Below the pieces are notes generated by a model. It did not search any database, was not told where the DNA came from, and saw nothing but the letters and a program-made list of their open reading frames with translations. DNA of 64,000 nucleotides from NCBI RefSeq assembly GCF_001293565.1, contig NZ_JXMU01000003.1, positions 1 to 64,000 on the forward strand, given 5' to 3'. The position numbers and the translations under genes are program-made. Shown here piece after piece: positions 35,837 to 44,824 of the stretch. Each line of letters starts with the position of its first letter. Positions within the stretch are counted from its first letter, which is position 1. This stretch comes from Ahrensia marina. GTDB lineage: Bacteria; Pseudomonadota; Alphaproteobacteria; Rhizobiales; Rhizobiaceae.

Positions 35837-38014
35837 TCAATTATTGGTGCTGGAAACGCGTTGGGGGTCGCGTTTTAGCGGCGGTGTATTCTCCAGCTTT
35901 ACGGCAAGGTCCTGAAGGAATTGAGAGGTCGCCTTAGAAAGCGAACGTGGGCGTATTTGTGCGATCGTTGAGCCGTCTTCGCCATCATTGCCTTCTGTCT
36001 CTTGAGGTGTGTCGTCTGCTTCCGGTTGCGGAATAGAATTTTCAACGCCGATAAGCGGTTTAAGCTCGGCGCCTTGGTGAGCAAAGGACATGATACGTTG
36101 AAAGGTCTCTGCAGGCAGTCGTCCGCCGGTTAATCTGTTTGTTGGCGTGTAGTCATCATTTCCATACCAGACGGCGGCGGTGAAATTGCCGGTATAGCCG
36201 ACAAACCAAGCATCACGGTAGGATTGTGTGGTGCCGGTTTTACCAGCAATGCGAAAGCCCTCTATCGCAGCACGCCTTGCTGTGCCGAACTCGGTGACGC
36301 CAACGAGCATATTGTTCATGGCGATGTCTGTTCCTTCAGACAGAACGCGTTCAGTCTTGGCCGGTGTTGTGCGTCGATCGTAAAGAATTTCGCCAGTGGT
36401 GGACATGATTTGCGTAAAACCGTGCCTAAGACCGGCAATACCGCCCGTTGCAAACGTCATATAGCCAGTGGCTTGATCCAGCACTGTCATGCCATGAGTG
36501 CCCAAAACCATCGTATGGTGGCCGCTTATTTCAGACTCAACACCCATCTTGTGCGCAAGATCGACAACAGGCTGTGTGCCGCCAATGAAATCACGTGTCA
36601 GACGGACAGGCACTGTGTTGATTGATCGTGCCAATGCATTGGAAAGTGTAACGCGGCCGGAAAAACGGCGATTGTAATTCTGCGGTGACCACCCGCGCCA
36701 TGTAATGGGAGCGTCTGCCACGACACTGTCGGGTTTCAGGCCTGTCTCCAGCGCTGCGGCATAAACAAATGGCTTGAAGGATGAGCCGACTTGCCGCTCA
36801 GCGCGCGTTGCGCGGTTAAACTGACTAAGGCCGTAGTCACGACCGCCGACAAGAGCCCGAACCGCGCCATTATTTTCAATCAGTACGGCTGCTGATTCTG
36901 TAACATTGTATTCTCGTCCATTCTGGCGCAGGTAGAACTCTATGGATTCTTCGGTTGCCTGTTGAAGGTTGAGATCCACAGTCGTGCGAACAACAACGGA
37001 ACGGGATGGGATTTTGTTATCGACAATGAATTGTTTGACTTCATCAAAAGCCCAATCAAGAAAATAATCGGGACTATCGACATCATTTCGAAGAACCACA
37101 TCCGCCGGGTTGCGCCGCGCGCCGGTTACCTGGCCTTCAGTTAAAAATTCAGCCTGCACCATATTCGTCAAAACCTCGTTCGCACGCGCACGTGCGGCAG
37201 GTAAGTTCACATGAGGTGCGTATTTGGCGGGTGCTTTGAATAGGCCTGCGAGAATGGCAGATTCTGCTAGTGTTAGGTCACGAGCATTTTTATCGAAGTA
37301 AAATTCAGTGGCAGCAGCAACACCGAATGTGCCGCCGCCCATATAGGCGCGGTCTAGATAGAGTTTTAAAATTTCGTCTTTGGTAAGGTTGGTTTCAAGC
37401 CAAAGCGCCAGAAATGCCTCTTTGACTTTGCGGTCAAGGGTTCGCTCATTTGTCAAAAACAGGTTTTTTGCAAGCTGCTGGGAAAGTGTCGAGCCGCCTT
37501 GCACAACGGAATTCGCACGCACATTCTCAGTCATGGCACGGGCGAGGCCGAAAAAATCCAAACCATAGTGCTCAAAAAAGCGCCTGTCCTCTGTTGCCAA
37601 TACCGCTTTGATCAAATGGTCCGGTAATTCCTCAATCGGAATGGCTTCTGAGTGCAGAATCCCGCGCTGTCCGATTTCATTGCCATAACGGTCCAGAAAT
37701 GTGACGGCAAAATCATTGCGGTCCATCCAATTGGAAGAGATTTCATCGGCCGCCGGCAAAGCCAAAGCGAGCATAAGGATCAGACCGCCGGTACCGAGCG
37801 TAAAACCTTCGCCTAAGACTTCGAAGATAGCACGCTTGAAACCGTAGGGCCGGAAACGCCGGAAGAAAATCGTTATGTCTTCCCAGATTTCACCGGCTGC
37901 AAATTTGGCCTCGTAAAGAGTTGAATCGATCCATGCATCAATTTCCAATAGGAAAGATGATTTTTTATAAGGCTTTGCCTTTGTATATGGATCATTATCC
38001 AGCGGGTTATTCAT
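35837..38014 (-). CDS. Class A penicillin-binding protein (PBP1-type)
   Basis: 725 residues. A cytoplasmic N-terminus and one membrane helix (about 72-90) lead to a GT51 glycosyltransferase domain with EDRRFFEHYG (catalytic Glu), GGSTLSQQLAKNLFL and LYLDRAYMGGGTFG. The transpeptidase domain has SSFK (SxxK nucleophile motif in VGSSFKPFVYAAAL), SIN (ARSINTVPVRL) and KTGTTQ. It polymerises and crosslinks peptidoglycan. The C-terminus is a Glu/Asp-rich tail. It is a single gene between the DUF1214 and DUF983 genes on the same strand. Confidence 0.93.
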   Translation of the reverse strand: MNNPLDNDPYTKAKPYKKSSFLLEIDAWIDSTLYEAKFAAGEIWEDITIFFRRFRPYGFKRAIFEVLGEGFTLGTGGLILMLALALPAADEISSNWMDRNDFAVTFLDRYGNEIGQRGILHSEAIPIEELPDHLIKAVLATEDRRFFEHYGLDFFGLARAMTENVRANSVVQGGSTLSQQLAKNLFLTNERTLDRKVKEAFLALWLETNLTKDEILKLYLDRAYMGGGTFGVAAATEFYFDKNARDLTLAESAILAGLFKAPAKYAPHVNLPAARARANEVLTNMVQAEFLTEGQVTGARRNPADVVLRNDVDSPDYFLDWAFDEVKQFIVDNKIPSRSVVVRTTVDLNLQQATEESIEFYLRQNGREYNVTESAAVLIENNGAVRALVGGRDYGLSQFNRATRAERQVGSSFKPFVYAAALETGLKPDSVVADAPITWRGWSPQNYNRRFSGRVTLSNALARSINTVPVRLTRDFIGGTQPVVDLAHKMGVESEISGHHTMVLGTHGMTVLDQATGYMTFATGGIAGLRHGFTQIMSTTGEILYDRRTTPAKTERVLSEGTDIAMNNMLVGVTEFGTARRAAIEGFRIAGKTGTTQSYRDAWFVGYTGNFTAAVWYGNDDYTPTNRLTGGRLPAETFQRIMSFAHQGAELKPLIGVENSIPQPEADDTPQETEGNDGEDGSTIAQIRPRSLSKATSQFLQDLAVKLENTPPLKRDPQRVSSTNN

Positions 38015-38099
38015 AATCCCAAGTGCCCCGAACGCGCGCCAAATAGTGCGTTATACAGATATTTTGCCCGATTTTGTAACAGCCAACAAGAGCTTGCGG

Positions 38100-38528
38100 T
38101 TAATCGCGGTTAACTTCCGGGTCGATTGTGTCATCTTTCAGATCATCGAGACGTCCCTCACGGGCTTTAAAGTAGTATTGGCTGGCAATCAGGTAACCTT
38201 TTAGCGGCCGCATAGGTAGCAGGCAGGCCAGCAACAATAAAGGCGCGGTTAAAAGTGCATTGAGCCAATAGGGTGCACCGACAGAGACTTCCATCCACAC
38301 CGAAAAACCAACAACAGGTACGACTGCGATACATATCGCAAAAAATGCCGGGCCGTCTCCTGCATCGGCAAAGCCATAATCGAGGCCGCAAACATCGCAT
38401 TTGTCTGCGACTTTCAAAAACCCTGAAAAAAGCTTTCCGCTACCGCAACGCGGGCATTTTCCAAGCATTCCGCTGTGCTCTGGTTTCAACGTTGGGTATT
38501 GATCGTCAAAGGACATTTTAGTGCTCAT
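38100..38528 (-). CDS. DUF983 family membrane protein
   Basis: 142 residues. An N-terminal zinc-ribbon (CPRCGSGKLF ... CDVCGLDYG) is followed by two membrane helices (about 60-80 and 87-105). Seen near cytochrome oxidase assembly genes in some alphaproteobacteria, but not here. Its promoter must lie in the 38529-38660 gap shared with the GTA cluster. Confidence 0.87.
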   Translation of the reverse strand: MSTKMSFDDQYPTLKPEHSGMLGKCPRCGSGKLFSGFLKVADKCDVCGLDYGFADAGDGPAFFAICIAVVPVVGFSVWMEVSVGAPYWLNALLTAPLLLLACLLPMRPLKGYLIASQYYFKAREGRLDDLKDDTIDPEVNRD

Positions 38529-38550
38529 TTAAAATAATTGCAGAAACTAG

Positions 38551-38589
38551 GAATATATTCTTGACAGCGTGACGGTTCAGATGTAGTGT
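38551..38589 (+). promoter_or_regulatory. Promoter with adjacent palindrome ahead of the GTA cluster
   Basis: A perfect TTGACA (38561-38566) is followed after 17 bases by TAGTGT (38584-38589), a modest -10. Touching the -35 is the perfect 10-bp palindrome GAATATATTC (38551-38560). It reads towards the first GTA gene. Confidence 0.45.
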
Positions 38590-38619
38590 TGTGACATAAT
38601 CACGAAATTGCGTCGAAAC

Positions 38620-38647
38620 ACCGGTTGTCAGAGCAGCCGGTTTTTTT
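38620..38647 (+). terminator. Hairpin with T-tract between GTA promoter and first GTA gene
   Basis: ACCGGTTG and CAGCCGGT form an 8-bp stem (one G-U pair) with a six-base loop, running into T7. It lies after the candidate promoter and 16-31 bases before the first GTA reading frame, so it has the form of an attenuator or of the end of a short leader RNA. Confidence 0.6.
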
Positions 38648-38662
38648 GTCAGCATATTAAAA

Positions 38663-39037
38663 TTGAATGTTGAAGACATGGAACCAAAGCTTATTCAAGC
38701 ATTGCTGGATGGTCTCAGGAACCAGGCGAAAATGCTTTTGGAATTGAACCCGCAAGGGGAGCCTTTCACCAAAGCTGCAATAGACAATCTTCAATCCACA
38801 TTGAAAGTCGTAGAGAAATTGGAGGATTTTGCTCAGAAGCATGATGGTGATGACTCTGACGGGGTTGAGGAAGAGGTGGCAATTAAAAATATTCTGATCG
38901 AGATTGAGGAGAGGATTGAACAGCTCGCAAGGAAACGTGCCGATGCAATCCTACTTGAAAAAGACATCGCTAACGACGGCCCAAAAGGTCGCAGCGAGTG
39001 CGACACTCAATCTGCGTCAATCGCAAAGGCCACCTAG
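38663..39037 (+). CDS. GTA g1-like protein, candidate small terminase subunit
   Basis: 124 residues from TTG 38663, or 119 from ATG 38678. A helical acidic protein: LIQALLDGLRNQAKMLLELNPQGEPFTKAAIDNLQSTLKVVEKLEDF reads as two long helices. It has no recognisable domain. Its place, directly before and overlapping the large terminase gene by 95 bases, is that of RcGTA g1, shown to be TerS. Assignment rests on position and size. Confidence 0.6.
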   Translation: MNVEDMEPKLIQALLDGLRNQAKMLLELNPQGEPFTKAAIDNLQSTLKVVEKLEDFAQKHDGDDSDGVEEEVAIKNILIEIEERIEQLARKRADAILLEKDIANDGPKGRSECDTQSASIAKAT

Positions 39038-40217
39038 CGGAAATGATTGGCGCACTTGGTTACTGCTTGGCGGTCGCGGGTCCGGCAAAACCCGGGCAGG
39101 CGGCGCATGGGTGCACGGAATGGCAACCGGTTTGCCGCCATTTTCGAAAATACCCACCGGACCCATTGCGTTAGTTGGGGAAACATTTGCAGATATTCGT
39201 GAGGTCATGATTGAGGGGCCTGCCGGTATCTGTGCCAATGCAATCTATGAGAAACCACGTTATGAGCCGACAAGAAGACGTCTGCTTTGGCCCAATGGCA
39301 TCGTTGCAGAAGCGTATTCAGCGCATGATCCGGAACGGTTGCGCGGCCCGCAATTTTCAGCGGCATGGTGCGATGAATTATGCAAATGGCCTTACGCACA
39401 AGAATGTTGGGATATGTTGCAGTTCGGGCTGCGGCTTGGCGTAAATCCACGGCAATTGGTAACAACAACGCCTAAACCAATACCTCTTTTAAAAAAGCTG
39501 ATGGCGGATGAGGCAACCCGCCTCACGCATATGACAACATTTGAAAATGCAACCAATCTTGCACCGAGTTTTCTGGCTCATGTTAGTGAGCGATACAGCA
39601 ACACCAGCCTTGGAAGGCAGGAGCTTCAAGGTGAATTAATTGAAGCGCGTGAAGGCGCATTATGGAATAGAGAGCAGTTGGAAAGTCTGCGTGTGCCCAT
39701 TGCGCCACAACTGTCCCGCATTATTGTGGCTGTTGATCCACCTGCCACATCGAAATCGACGTCGGATGCCTGCGGCATTGTCGTGGCTGGCTGCGATGAG
39801 ACAGGTCATGCTTTTGTGCTTGCGGACCGCACTTTAAAAGCGGCGTCACCGAATAAATGGGCGAACCGGGCGATTGGCGAGTTCCATACCTGGCAAGCAG
39901 ATATGCTTCTGGCAGAAGTCAACCAAGGCGGCGAGATGGTGGCCAGTGTCATACGCTCAATTGATGATCGTGTGCCGGTGTTATCAGTACATGCGACCCG
40001 AGGTAAATATTTGCGCGCTGAACCGGTTGCGGCGCTATACGAGCAGGGACGCGTACATCATGTCGGAGTGATGCCCGAACTTGAAGATGAAATGTGTGAC
40101 TTTACGAATGAAGGGCTTTCAACACGGCGTTCACCGGACCGGCTGGATGCGTGTGTGTGGGCCATCAATCAATTATTGATGCAAAGGCCAAATAAGCCAC
40201 GCATCCGAACTGTTTAA
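38943..40217 (+). CDS. GTA large terminase subunit (g2)
   Basis: 424 residues from ATG 38943 (AAGGAAA upstream; the start at 38904 is also possible). The packaging motor has Walker A GGRGSGKTRAG, an AAWCDELCKW Walker-B-like segment, and a C-terminal RNase H-like nuclease with IIVAVDPPAT, LLAEVNQGGEMV and RRSPDRLDACVWA. It fills GTA heads with host DNA. Complete for the family. Confidence 0.93.
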   Translation: MQSYLKKTSLTTAQKVAASATLNLRQSQRPPSGNDWRTWLLLGGRGSGKTRAGGAWVHGMATGLPPFSKIPTGPIALVGETFADIREVMIEGPAGICANAIYEKPRYEPTRRRLLWPNGIVAEAYSAHDPERLRGPQFSAAWCDELCKWPYAQECWDMLQFGLRLGVNPRQLVTTTPKPIPLLKKLMADEATRLTHMTTFENATNLAPSFLAHVSERYSNTSLGRQELQGELIEAREGALWNREQLESLRVPIAPQLSRIIVAVDPPATSKSTSDACGIVVAGCDETGHAFVLADRTLKAASPNKWANRAIGEFHTWQADMLLAEVNQGGEMVASVIRSIDDRVPVLSVHATRGKYLRAEPVAALYEQGRVHHVGVMPELEDEMCDFTNEGLSTRRSPDRLDACVWAINQLLMQRPNKPRIRTV

Positions 40218-40240
40218 ATCAATTATAGTCAGGAATATCT

Positions 40241-41455
40241 ATGACCGAGAAAACCGGCTGGTTTTCGCGTGTTTTCGCGCGTCCAAAAAATGTCCGGCCA
40301 AATGAAATTAAGCAGGCAGGAATTTCCGGCTCGTCGGGCTTTGTCGCTCTGCATAATGTTCTGGGGGCAGGGTGGACAAATGCGTCTTATGAGGCCTTAT
40401 CCAGACAAGGTTTTATGCGCAACGCCGTTGTTCACCGCTGTGTCAGGATGATTTCAGAGGCTGCCGGCTCTGTACCATGGTTAGCATATGAAGGCGATCA
40501 GGAACTGCTTGATGATCCGCTCGCCGGACTGATCAATCAGCCGAACCCTTTTCAGTCACGCGGCGATTTTGTCGAGGCAATCTGCGGGCATCTGCTTCTA
40601 TCCGGTAATGCATATATTGAACGCGTAGGTCACGGTGAAAATGCATTCGGGCAACTTTATACATTGCGGCCAGATTACATTAGCTGCAAGCTTGATGATT
40701 ATGGTTGGCCGGAAGCTTATGTCTACCAAACAGGCGCAAAGACGCGCCACATCGCTATGGACGAAGTGGATGGGCCGCAATCCTTATTGCACTTGAAGCT
40801 GTTCAACCCGCTTGATGATGTAAACGGCTTTGCGCCATTGCAGGCAGGATTGATGGCGCTTGATACGCACAATGCTGCCGCTGAGTGGAACAAGGCGCTT
40901 CTGGACAATGCCGCAAGGCCCTCGGGAGCACTCGTTTATGCACCCGGCGATGGCAGCAATTTAACGCCGGAACAATATGAGCAGCTTAAACGCGAGTTGG
41001 AAGACGGTTACTCCGGCCCGAACAATGCCGGCAAACCATTATTGCTTGAAGGCGGGCTGGACTGGAAAGCAATGGGGCTGTCCCCCAAAGACATGGACTT
41101 CATTGAGGCCAAGAATGCAGCGAGTAGGGATATCGCATTGGCATTTGGTGTCCCGCCAATGTTGCTGGGCATACCGGGCGACAACACTTATGCAAACTAT
41201 CAAGAAGCACATCGTGCTTTCTTCCGCTTGACTGTCTTGCCGCTTCTCCAACGCGTCAAAAGCGCAATGAGCGGCTGGATGCAGCAGTCACGTTCACCGG
41301 CATTTCACTTGGAGCTTGATCTTGACCAAGTCGAAAGCTTGAGGCCGGAACGTGATGCATTGTGGACGCGTCTCGAAGCTGCATCGTTCTTGAGTGAGGA
41401 TGAGAAACGTATGGCCGTTGGATATTCTCCAATGGGCGAGGAGCAGCGCGAATGA
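40241..41455 (+). CDS. GTA portal protein (HK97 family, g3)
   Basis: 404 residues. Portal signatures are visible: VVHRCVRMISEAAGSVPWL near the N-terminus, LLLSGNAYIERV, DVNGFAPLQAGLMAL and FIEAKNAASRDIALAFGVPPMLLGIPGDNTYANYQEA. It forms the dodecameric ring for DNA entry and exit. AGGA precedes the ATG. It overlaps the next gene by four bases. Confidence 0.94.
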   Translation: MTEKTGWFSRVFARPKNVRPNEIKQAGISGSSGFVALHNVLGAGWTNASYEALSRQGFMRNAVVHRCVRMISEAAGSVPWLAYEGDQELLDDPLAGLINQPNPFQSRGDFVEAICGHLLLSGNAYIERVGHGENAFGQLYTLRPDYISCKLDDYGWPEAYVYQTGAKTRHIAMDEVDGPQSLLHLKLFNPLDDVNGFAPLQAGLMALDTHNAAAEWNKALLDNAARPSGALVYAPGDGSNLTPEQYEQLKRELEDGYSGPNNAGKPLLLEGGLDWKAMGLSPKDMDFIEAKNAASRDIALAFGVPPMLLGIPGDNTYANYQEAHRAFFRLTVLPLLQRVKSAMSGWMQQSRSPAFHLELDLDQVESLRPERDALWTRLEAASFLSEDEKRMAVGYSPMGEEQRE

Positions 41456-41811
41456 AGCAGTATTTTCCCGATATCTCTCCTTCTGAAACTTTGTGGATCG
41501 CAAAGTTTATAGGCGCGTTAGCGGGCTCGGCAATCTCACTTGCTTATGTGCTGCCGGCCGGTAAGCGCGAGGCGGCGATACGCTTTATGACAGGTTTAAC
41601 CGCAGGGCTGGTCTTTGGTTTTCCGACAGGTCTTTGGATCGCTGACCGGTTCTCATTCGGCAATCGCCTCAACGACTTTGAAGTCGCTTTGATGGGGGCT
41701 GCGTTTTCAAGCCTTGTGATTTGGACAGCGCTGGGATTTGCGCTTCGCTTTCTCGAGTGGAACTTTTCGCAAAAACGTCCACGCCACGAAGATGAAGGTA
41801 ATGATCTTTAA
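41452..41811 (+). CDS. GTA g3.5-like membrane protein
   Basis: 119 residues with three hydrophobic segments (about 17-38, 49-66, 76-100) and a charged C-terminus. Position between portal and protease matches the small g3.5 frame of GTA clusters. No function is known; a membrane protein in a head gene block is unusual for true phages. Overlaps both neighbours by a few bases. Confidence 0.75.
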   Translation: MKQYFPDISPSETLWIAKFIGALAGSAISLAYVLPAGKREAAIRFMTGLTAGLVFGFPTGLWIADRFSFGNRLNDFEVALMGAAFSSLVIWTALGFALRFLEWNFSQKRPRHEDEGNDL

Positions 41812-42515
41812 TGCAGTACCGTAAACTAACAAAATCACTGGCACCAAAAATCGAGCATAAATTTGCTGATCAGCAACTTTCAGGTGTCGAAGCTGATGGT
41901 ACATTTAGCGGCTATGCAAGCCTGTTCGATGTGGAAGATCTCGGCAATGAGGTGATCGCCAAAGGCGCATTCAGTAAATCGCTTCAAATCAAAAAGATTT
42001 CAGATATCCGTTTGCTCTTTCAGCATAATCCTGATGAGCCTATTGGACACTGGCTTGAGATATTCGAGGACACGACGGGTCTTTTTGTAAAGGGCCGGTT
42101 AAATTTGAATGTCGCCCGCGCACGAGAAGTGCACGCATTGATGCGGGAAGGGGCCATCGATGGTCTTTCCATAGGATTTAAGACCGTCCGCGCGCGCCAT
42201 GAAAAATCCGGAAAAGTAAGGCGCATATTGGAAGCAGATCTTTGGGAAGTATCTGTTGTCACTTTTCCGATGTTGCCTCAAGCGCGTGTATCTCAAATTA
42301 AAGCGCGGGGAAATCTTCCCACAAGGCGCACATTCGAACGATGGCTCGTGCGGGATGCAGGGCTTTCGCGCAGTCAGGCCAAGACGATTATTACCAAGGG
42401 CTTTTCTGCACTGGCAAGCGCGCGGGACGCCGCTGGTCTCAACCAAAAATATGATGAAACAGATACGGCTTTGTTGGCGGATAAAATCCGCCTTGCAGCC
42501 AGCCGTTTTAAATAA
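41811..42515 (+). CDS. GTA prohead protease (HK97 family, g4)
   Basis: 234 residues. The S78/HK97 protease core has GYASLFDVEDLGNEVIAKGAF, LLFQHNPDEPIGHW (catalytic His), EGAIDGLSIGFKT (catalytic Ser) and DLWEVSVVTFPM. About 60 extra C-terminal residues form a basic helical domain (RRTFERWLVRDAGLSRSQAKTIITKGF). The protease trims the capsid N-terminus during maturation. Start overlaps the g3.5 stop by one base. Confidence 0.92.
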   Translation: MQYRKLTKSLAPKIEHKFADQQLSGVEADGTFSGYASLFDVEDLGNEVIAKGAFSKSLQIKKISDIRLLFQHNPDEPIGHWLEIFEDTTGLFVKGRLNLNVARAREVHALMREGAIDGLSIGFKTVRARHEKSGKVRRILEADLWEVSVVTFPMLPQARVSQIKARGNLPTRRTFERWLVRDAGLSRSQAKTIITKGFSALASARDAAGLNQKYDETDTALLADKIRLAASRFK

Positions 42516-42527
42516 CTAGGAAAAAGC

Positions 42528-43817
42528 ATGACTTTCAAAAACTCAAAGTCTGGTGCACGCGCGCCGGAACGAAAAAACACGTCGATTGCTCCCGTAGCAA
42601 GTGGCCAGGCACAGGAAGTCGCAGAGGCGTTTGACGACTTTATGGGCGCGTTCGATGCGTTCAAACGGGCGAATGACGAACGGCTCAGACAGTTGGAAAC
42701 ACAAATCGGCGAAGATGTCATCACGGTCGATAAGGTAGACCGGATCAACAATGCGGTTGACGAGCAAAAACGTGTTCTTGACCGCTTAATTGCAAAAGCT
42801 GCGCGCCCCAATTTGGGAACAGAGCGTGTCTTCAGCATTGAAAACAGCGAACATAAATCAGCATTTGAACGCTATGTGCGCAGCGGTGATGAACGGGCTT
42901 TGCGTAACATTGAAGGCAAAGCGATGAGCTATGGTTCAGGCCCGGATGGCGGTTTTCTGGTCCCTGCTGAAACTGAAAGTGCAATTGGCTCACGGCTAAA
43001 GCAAATTTCACCAATTCGCTCGCTTGCCAGCGTGCGCCAGGTGTCCGGTGCCGTGTTGAAAAAACCATTTGCGATTTCAGGGCCAGTCGTTGGCTGGGTG
43101 GGTGAAACCGATGCGCGCCCGGAAACATCAGCGAGCCAATTAGCCGAGCTTCAGTTCCCGACTATGGAACTTTATGCGATGCCGGCGGCAACATCGTCGC
43201 TGCTTGAAGATAGTGCGGTTAATATTGATCAGTGGATTGCGGCAGAAGTTGAGGCGGCATTTGCTGAGCAGGAAGGTGCCGCATTTATCAATGGTGACGG
43301 CGTCAACAAACCGCGTGGTTTTCTCGATTATACTGCAGTTGATGAAACCGCTTGGGAGTGGGGCAAACTTGGCTATGTGGCAACCGGCGTTGCCGGTGAT
43401 CTGCCTGCCAGCGATCCTTCAGACGTGCTCGTAGATACTGTCTATGCGTTGAAGGCAGGTTATCGCCAGAACGCAAACTGGGTGATGAACCGGCGTATGC
43501 AGGCGGCTATTCGCAAATTGAAAGATGCGGACGGCAATTATCTATGGCAGGCGCCAGCCGGTGCAGGGCAAAATGCAACTTTGTTGGGCTTCGGCGTTAC
43601 TGAAGCGGAAGATATGCCGGACCCTGCCGATGGCGTGAACGCGATTGCCTTTGGTGATTTTGCCCGCGGCTATCTGATCGTTGATCGTGCAGGCGTAGCC
43701 GTATTGCGCGACCCGTACTCGGCCAAACCATATGTACTGTTCTACACCACCAAACGTGTCGGCGGCGGGGTCCAGGACTTCGATGCCATTAAACTCATCA
43801 ACTTCTCAGTGAGTTAA
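42528..43817 (+). CDS. GTA major capsid protein (HK97 fold, g5)
   Basis: 429 residues. An N-terminal coiled-coil delta domain (about 25-105) is removed by the protease. The HK97-fold region runs from about 125 with SYGSGPDGGFLVP, PIRSLASVRQVSG, ETDARPETSASQLAELQFPTMELYAMPAATSSLLEDS, WVMNRRMQAAIRKLKDADGNYLWQ and the end FYTTKRVGGGVQDFDAIKLINFS. A strong terminator follows immediately. Confidence 0.95.
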   Translation: MTFKNSKSGARAPERKNTSIAPVASGQAQEVAEAFDDFMGAFDAFKRANDERLRQLETQIGEDVITVDKVDRINNAVDEQKRVLDRLIAKAARPNLGTERVFSIENSEHKSAFERYVRSGDERALRNIEGKAMSYGSGPDGGFLVPAETESAIGSRLKQISPIRSLASVRQVSGAVLKKPFAISGPVVGWVGETDARPETSASQLAELQFPTMELYAMPAATSSLLEDSAVNIDQWIAAEVEAAFAEQEGAAFINGDGVNKPRGFLDYTAVDETAWEWGKLGYVATGVAGDLPASDPSDVLVDTVYALKAGYRQNANWVMNRRMQAAIRKLKDADGNYLWQAPAGAGQNATLLGFGVTEAEDMPDPADGVNAIAFGDFARGYLIVDRAGVAVLRDPYSAKPYVLFYTTKRVGGGVQDFDAIKLINFSVS

Positions 43818-43854
43818 GCGCGCGTGCCTTAAAGGCAATTTTCCGCGCTGCTTG

Positions 43855-43889
43855 CGGCCCTGCGTTCCTCCCCCGCAGGGCCGTTTTTT
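43855..43889 (+). terminator. Intrinsic terminator inside the GTA cluster, after the capsid gene
   Basis: CGGCCCTGCG (43855-43864) and CGCAGGGCCG (43874-43883) form a perfect, GC-rich 10-bp stem with a nine-base loop, followed by T6. It lies 38 bases beyond the capsid stop and 16 bases before the adaptor start. Confidence 0.9.
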
Positions 43890-43904
43890 ATGAATGGAGC
43901 ATTT

Positions 43905-44474
43905 ATGACATTTCAATTGATTTCGCCCGCTTCTGTACAGGCAGTTACATTGGCTGATGCGAAAGCGCATTTGCGAGTGACTGCCTCTGAAGAGGATGAA
44001 CTGATCGACGGGCTTACCAAAAGCGCTACCCAGCTTGTTGAATGTGAAACGGGGCTTTCCCTGATCACACAAACTTTCAGATTGTGGGTTGACGATTTGC
44101 CGGAAAACCATGTGGTTTGTTTGCCGCGAAATCCAGCACGCAACATAGTCCAAATCGTCTGGTACGATAGCGAAGGCACACCGGTCATTTTGCCGGGCAG
44201 TGCTTATTTCTTCAATTCCATGTCACGTCCCGCGCGTCTGAAATTTGATCGTGCTGCGTGTCCATCAGGTCCGTGCAATGGCATTGAGATCGACTTTGAT
44301 GCCGGCTTTGGCAACACGGGTGTAGATGTTCCAGATCTCATTAAACGCGCAATGAAAGTTCTGATCGCGCACTGGTATGAATTTCGCGGGGTATATGCGC
44401 CAAGCGACCAGCCTGTCTCCGTACCTGACTTGTACACGCACCTCATCCGCCATTACCGCCAAGTGAGGCTGTGA
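43905..44474 (+). CDS. GTA head-tail connector/adaptor (g6)
   Basis: 189 residues from ATG 43905 with GGAG five bases upstream. gp6-like connector features: TLADAKAHLRVTASEEDELIDGLTKSATQLVE and a C-terminal DLIKRAMKVLIAHWYEFRG. It binds the portal ring beneath the head. Stop overlaps the g7 start. Confidence 0.9.
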   Translation: MTFQLISPASVQAVTLADAKAHLRVTASEEDELIDGLTKSATQLVECETGLSLITQTFRLWVDDLPENHVVCLPRNPARNIVQIVWYDSEGTPVILPGSAYFFNSMSRPARLKFDRAACPSGPCNGIEIDFDAGFGNTGVDVPDLIKRAMKVLIAHWYEFRGVYAPSDQPVSVPDLYTHLIRHYRQVRL

Positions 44475-44824
44475 TGATGAAGCCTCTTTATCTTGATGCC
44501 GGTGCTTTCCGCGATTTGTTGTCTATGGAGCAGAACGACCAAATTGAAGATGGCTATGGCGGTTACGTTGATGATTGGTCGCCGGTATCGCAAAACTGGG
44601 CGCGCATTGTGCCGGCGCGGGCAGACTTTTCCGTTCGCGCTGAAGTCAATGAAGCCAATTACACGCACATCATTGATTTGCGCCAACCAGTCGCCGCCGA
44701 TGTCTCTATGCGCTTTGTGGCTGGCGGCGATACGCGGCACTTCACGATACTTGCGGTTTATGATCCTGATGAAACGGGTCGTTATCTGCGCTGTATATGC
44801 CGCAAGGAGGGCGAAAGCGCATGA
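44474..44824 (+). CDS. GTA head closure protein/stopper (g7)
   Basis: 116 residues from ATG 44474 (44477 also possible). Head-closure family beta-barrel: LEQNDQIEDGYGGYVDDW-like opening (here MEQNDQIEDGYGGYVDDWSP), ARADFSVRAEVNEANYTHIIDLR and the end GRYLRCICRKEG. It seals the head before tail joining. Its stop overlaps the next start in ATGA. Confidence 0.88.
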   Translation: MMKPLYLDAGAFRDLLSMEQNDQIEDGYGGYVDDWSPVSQNWARIVPARADFSVRAEVNEANYTHIIDLRQPVAADVSMRFVAGGDTRHFTILAVYDPDETGRYLRCICRKEGESA

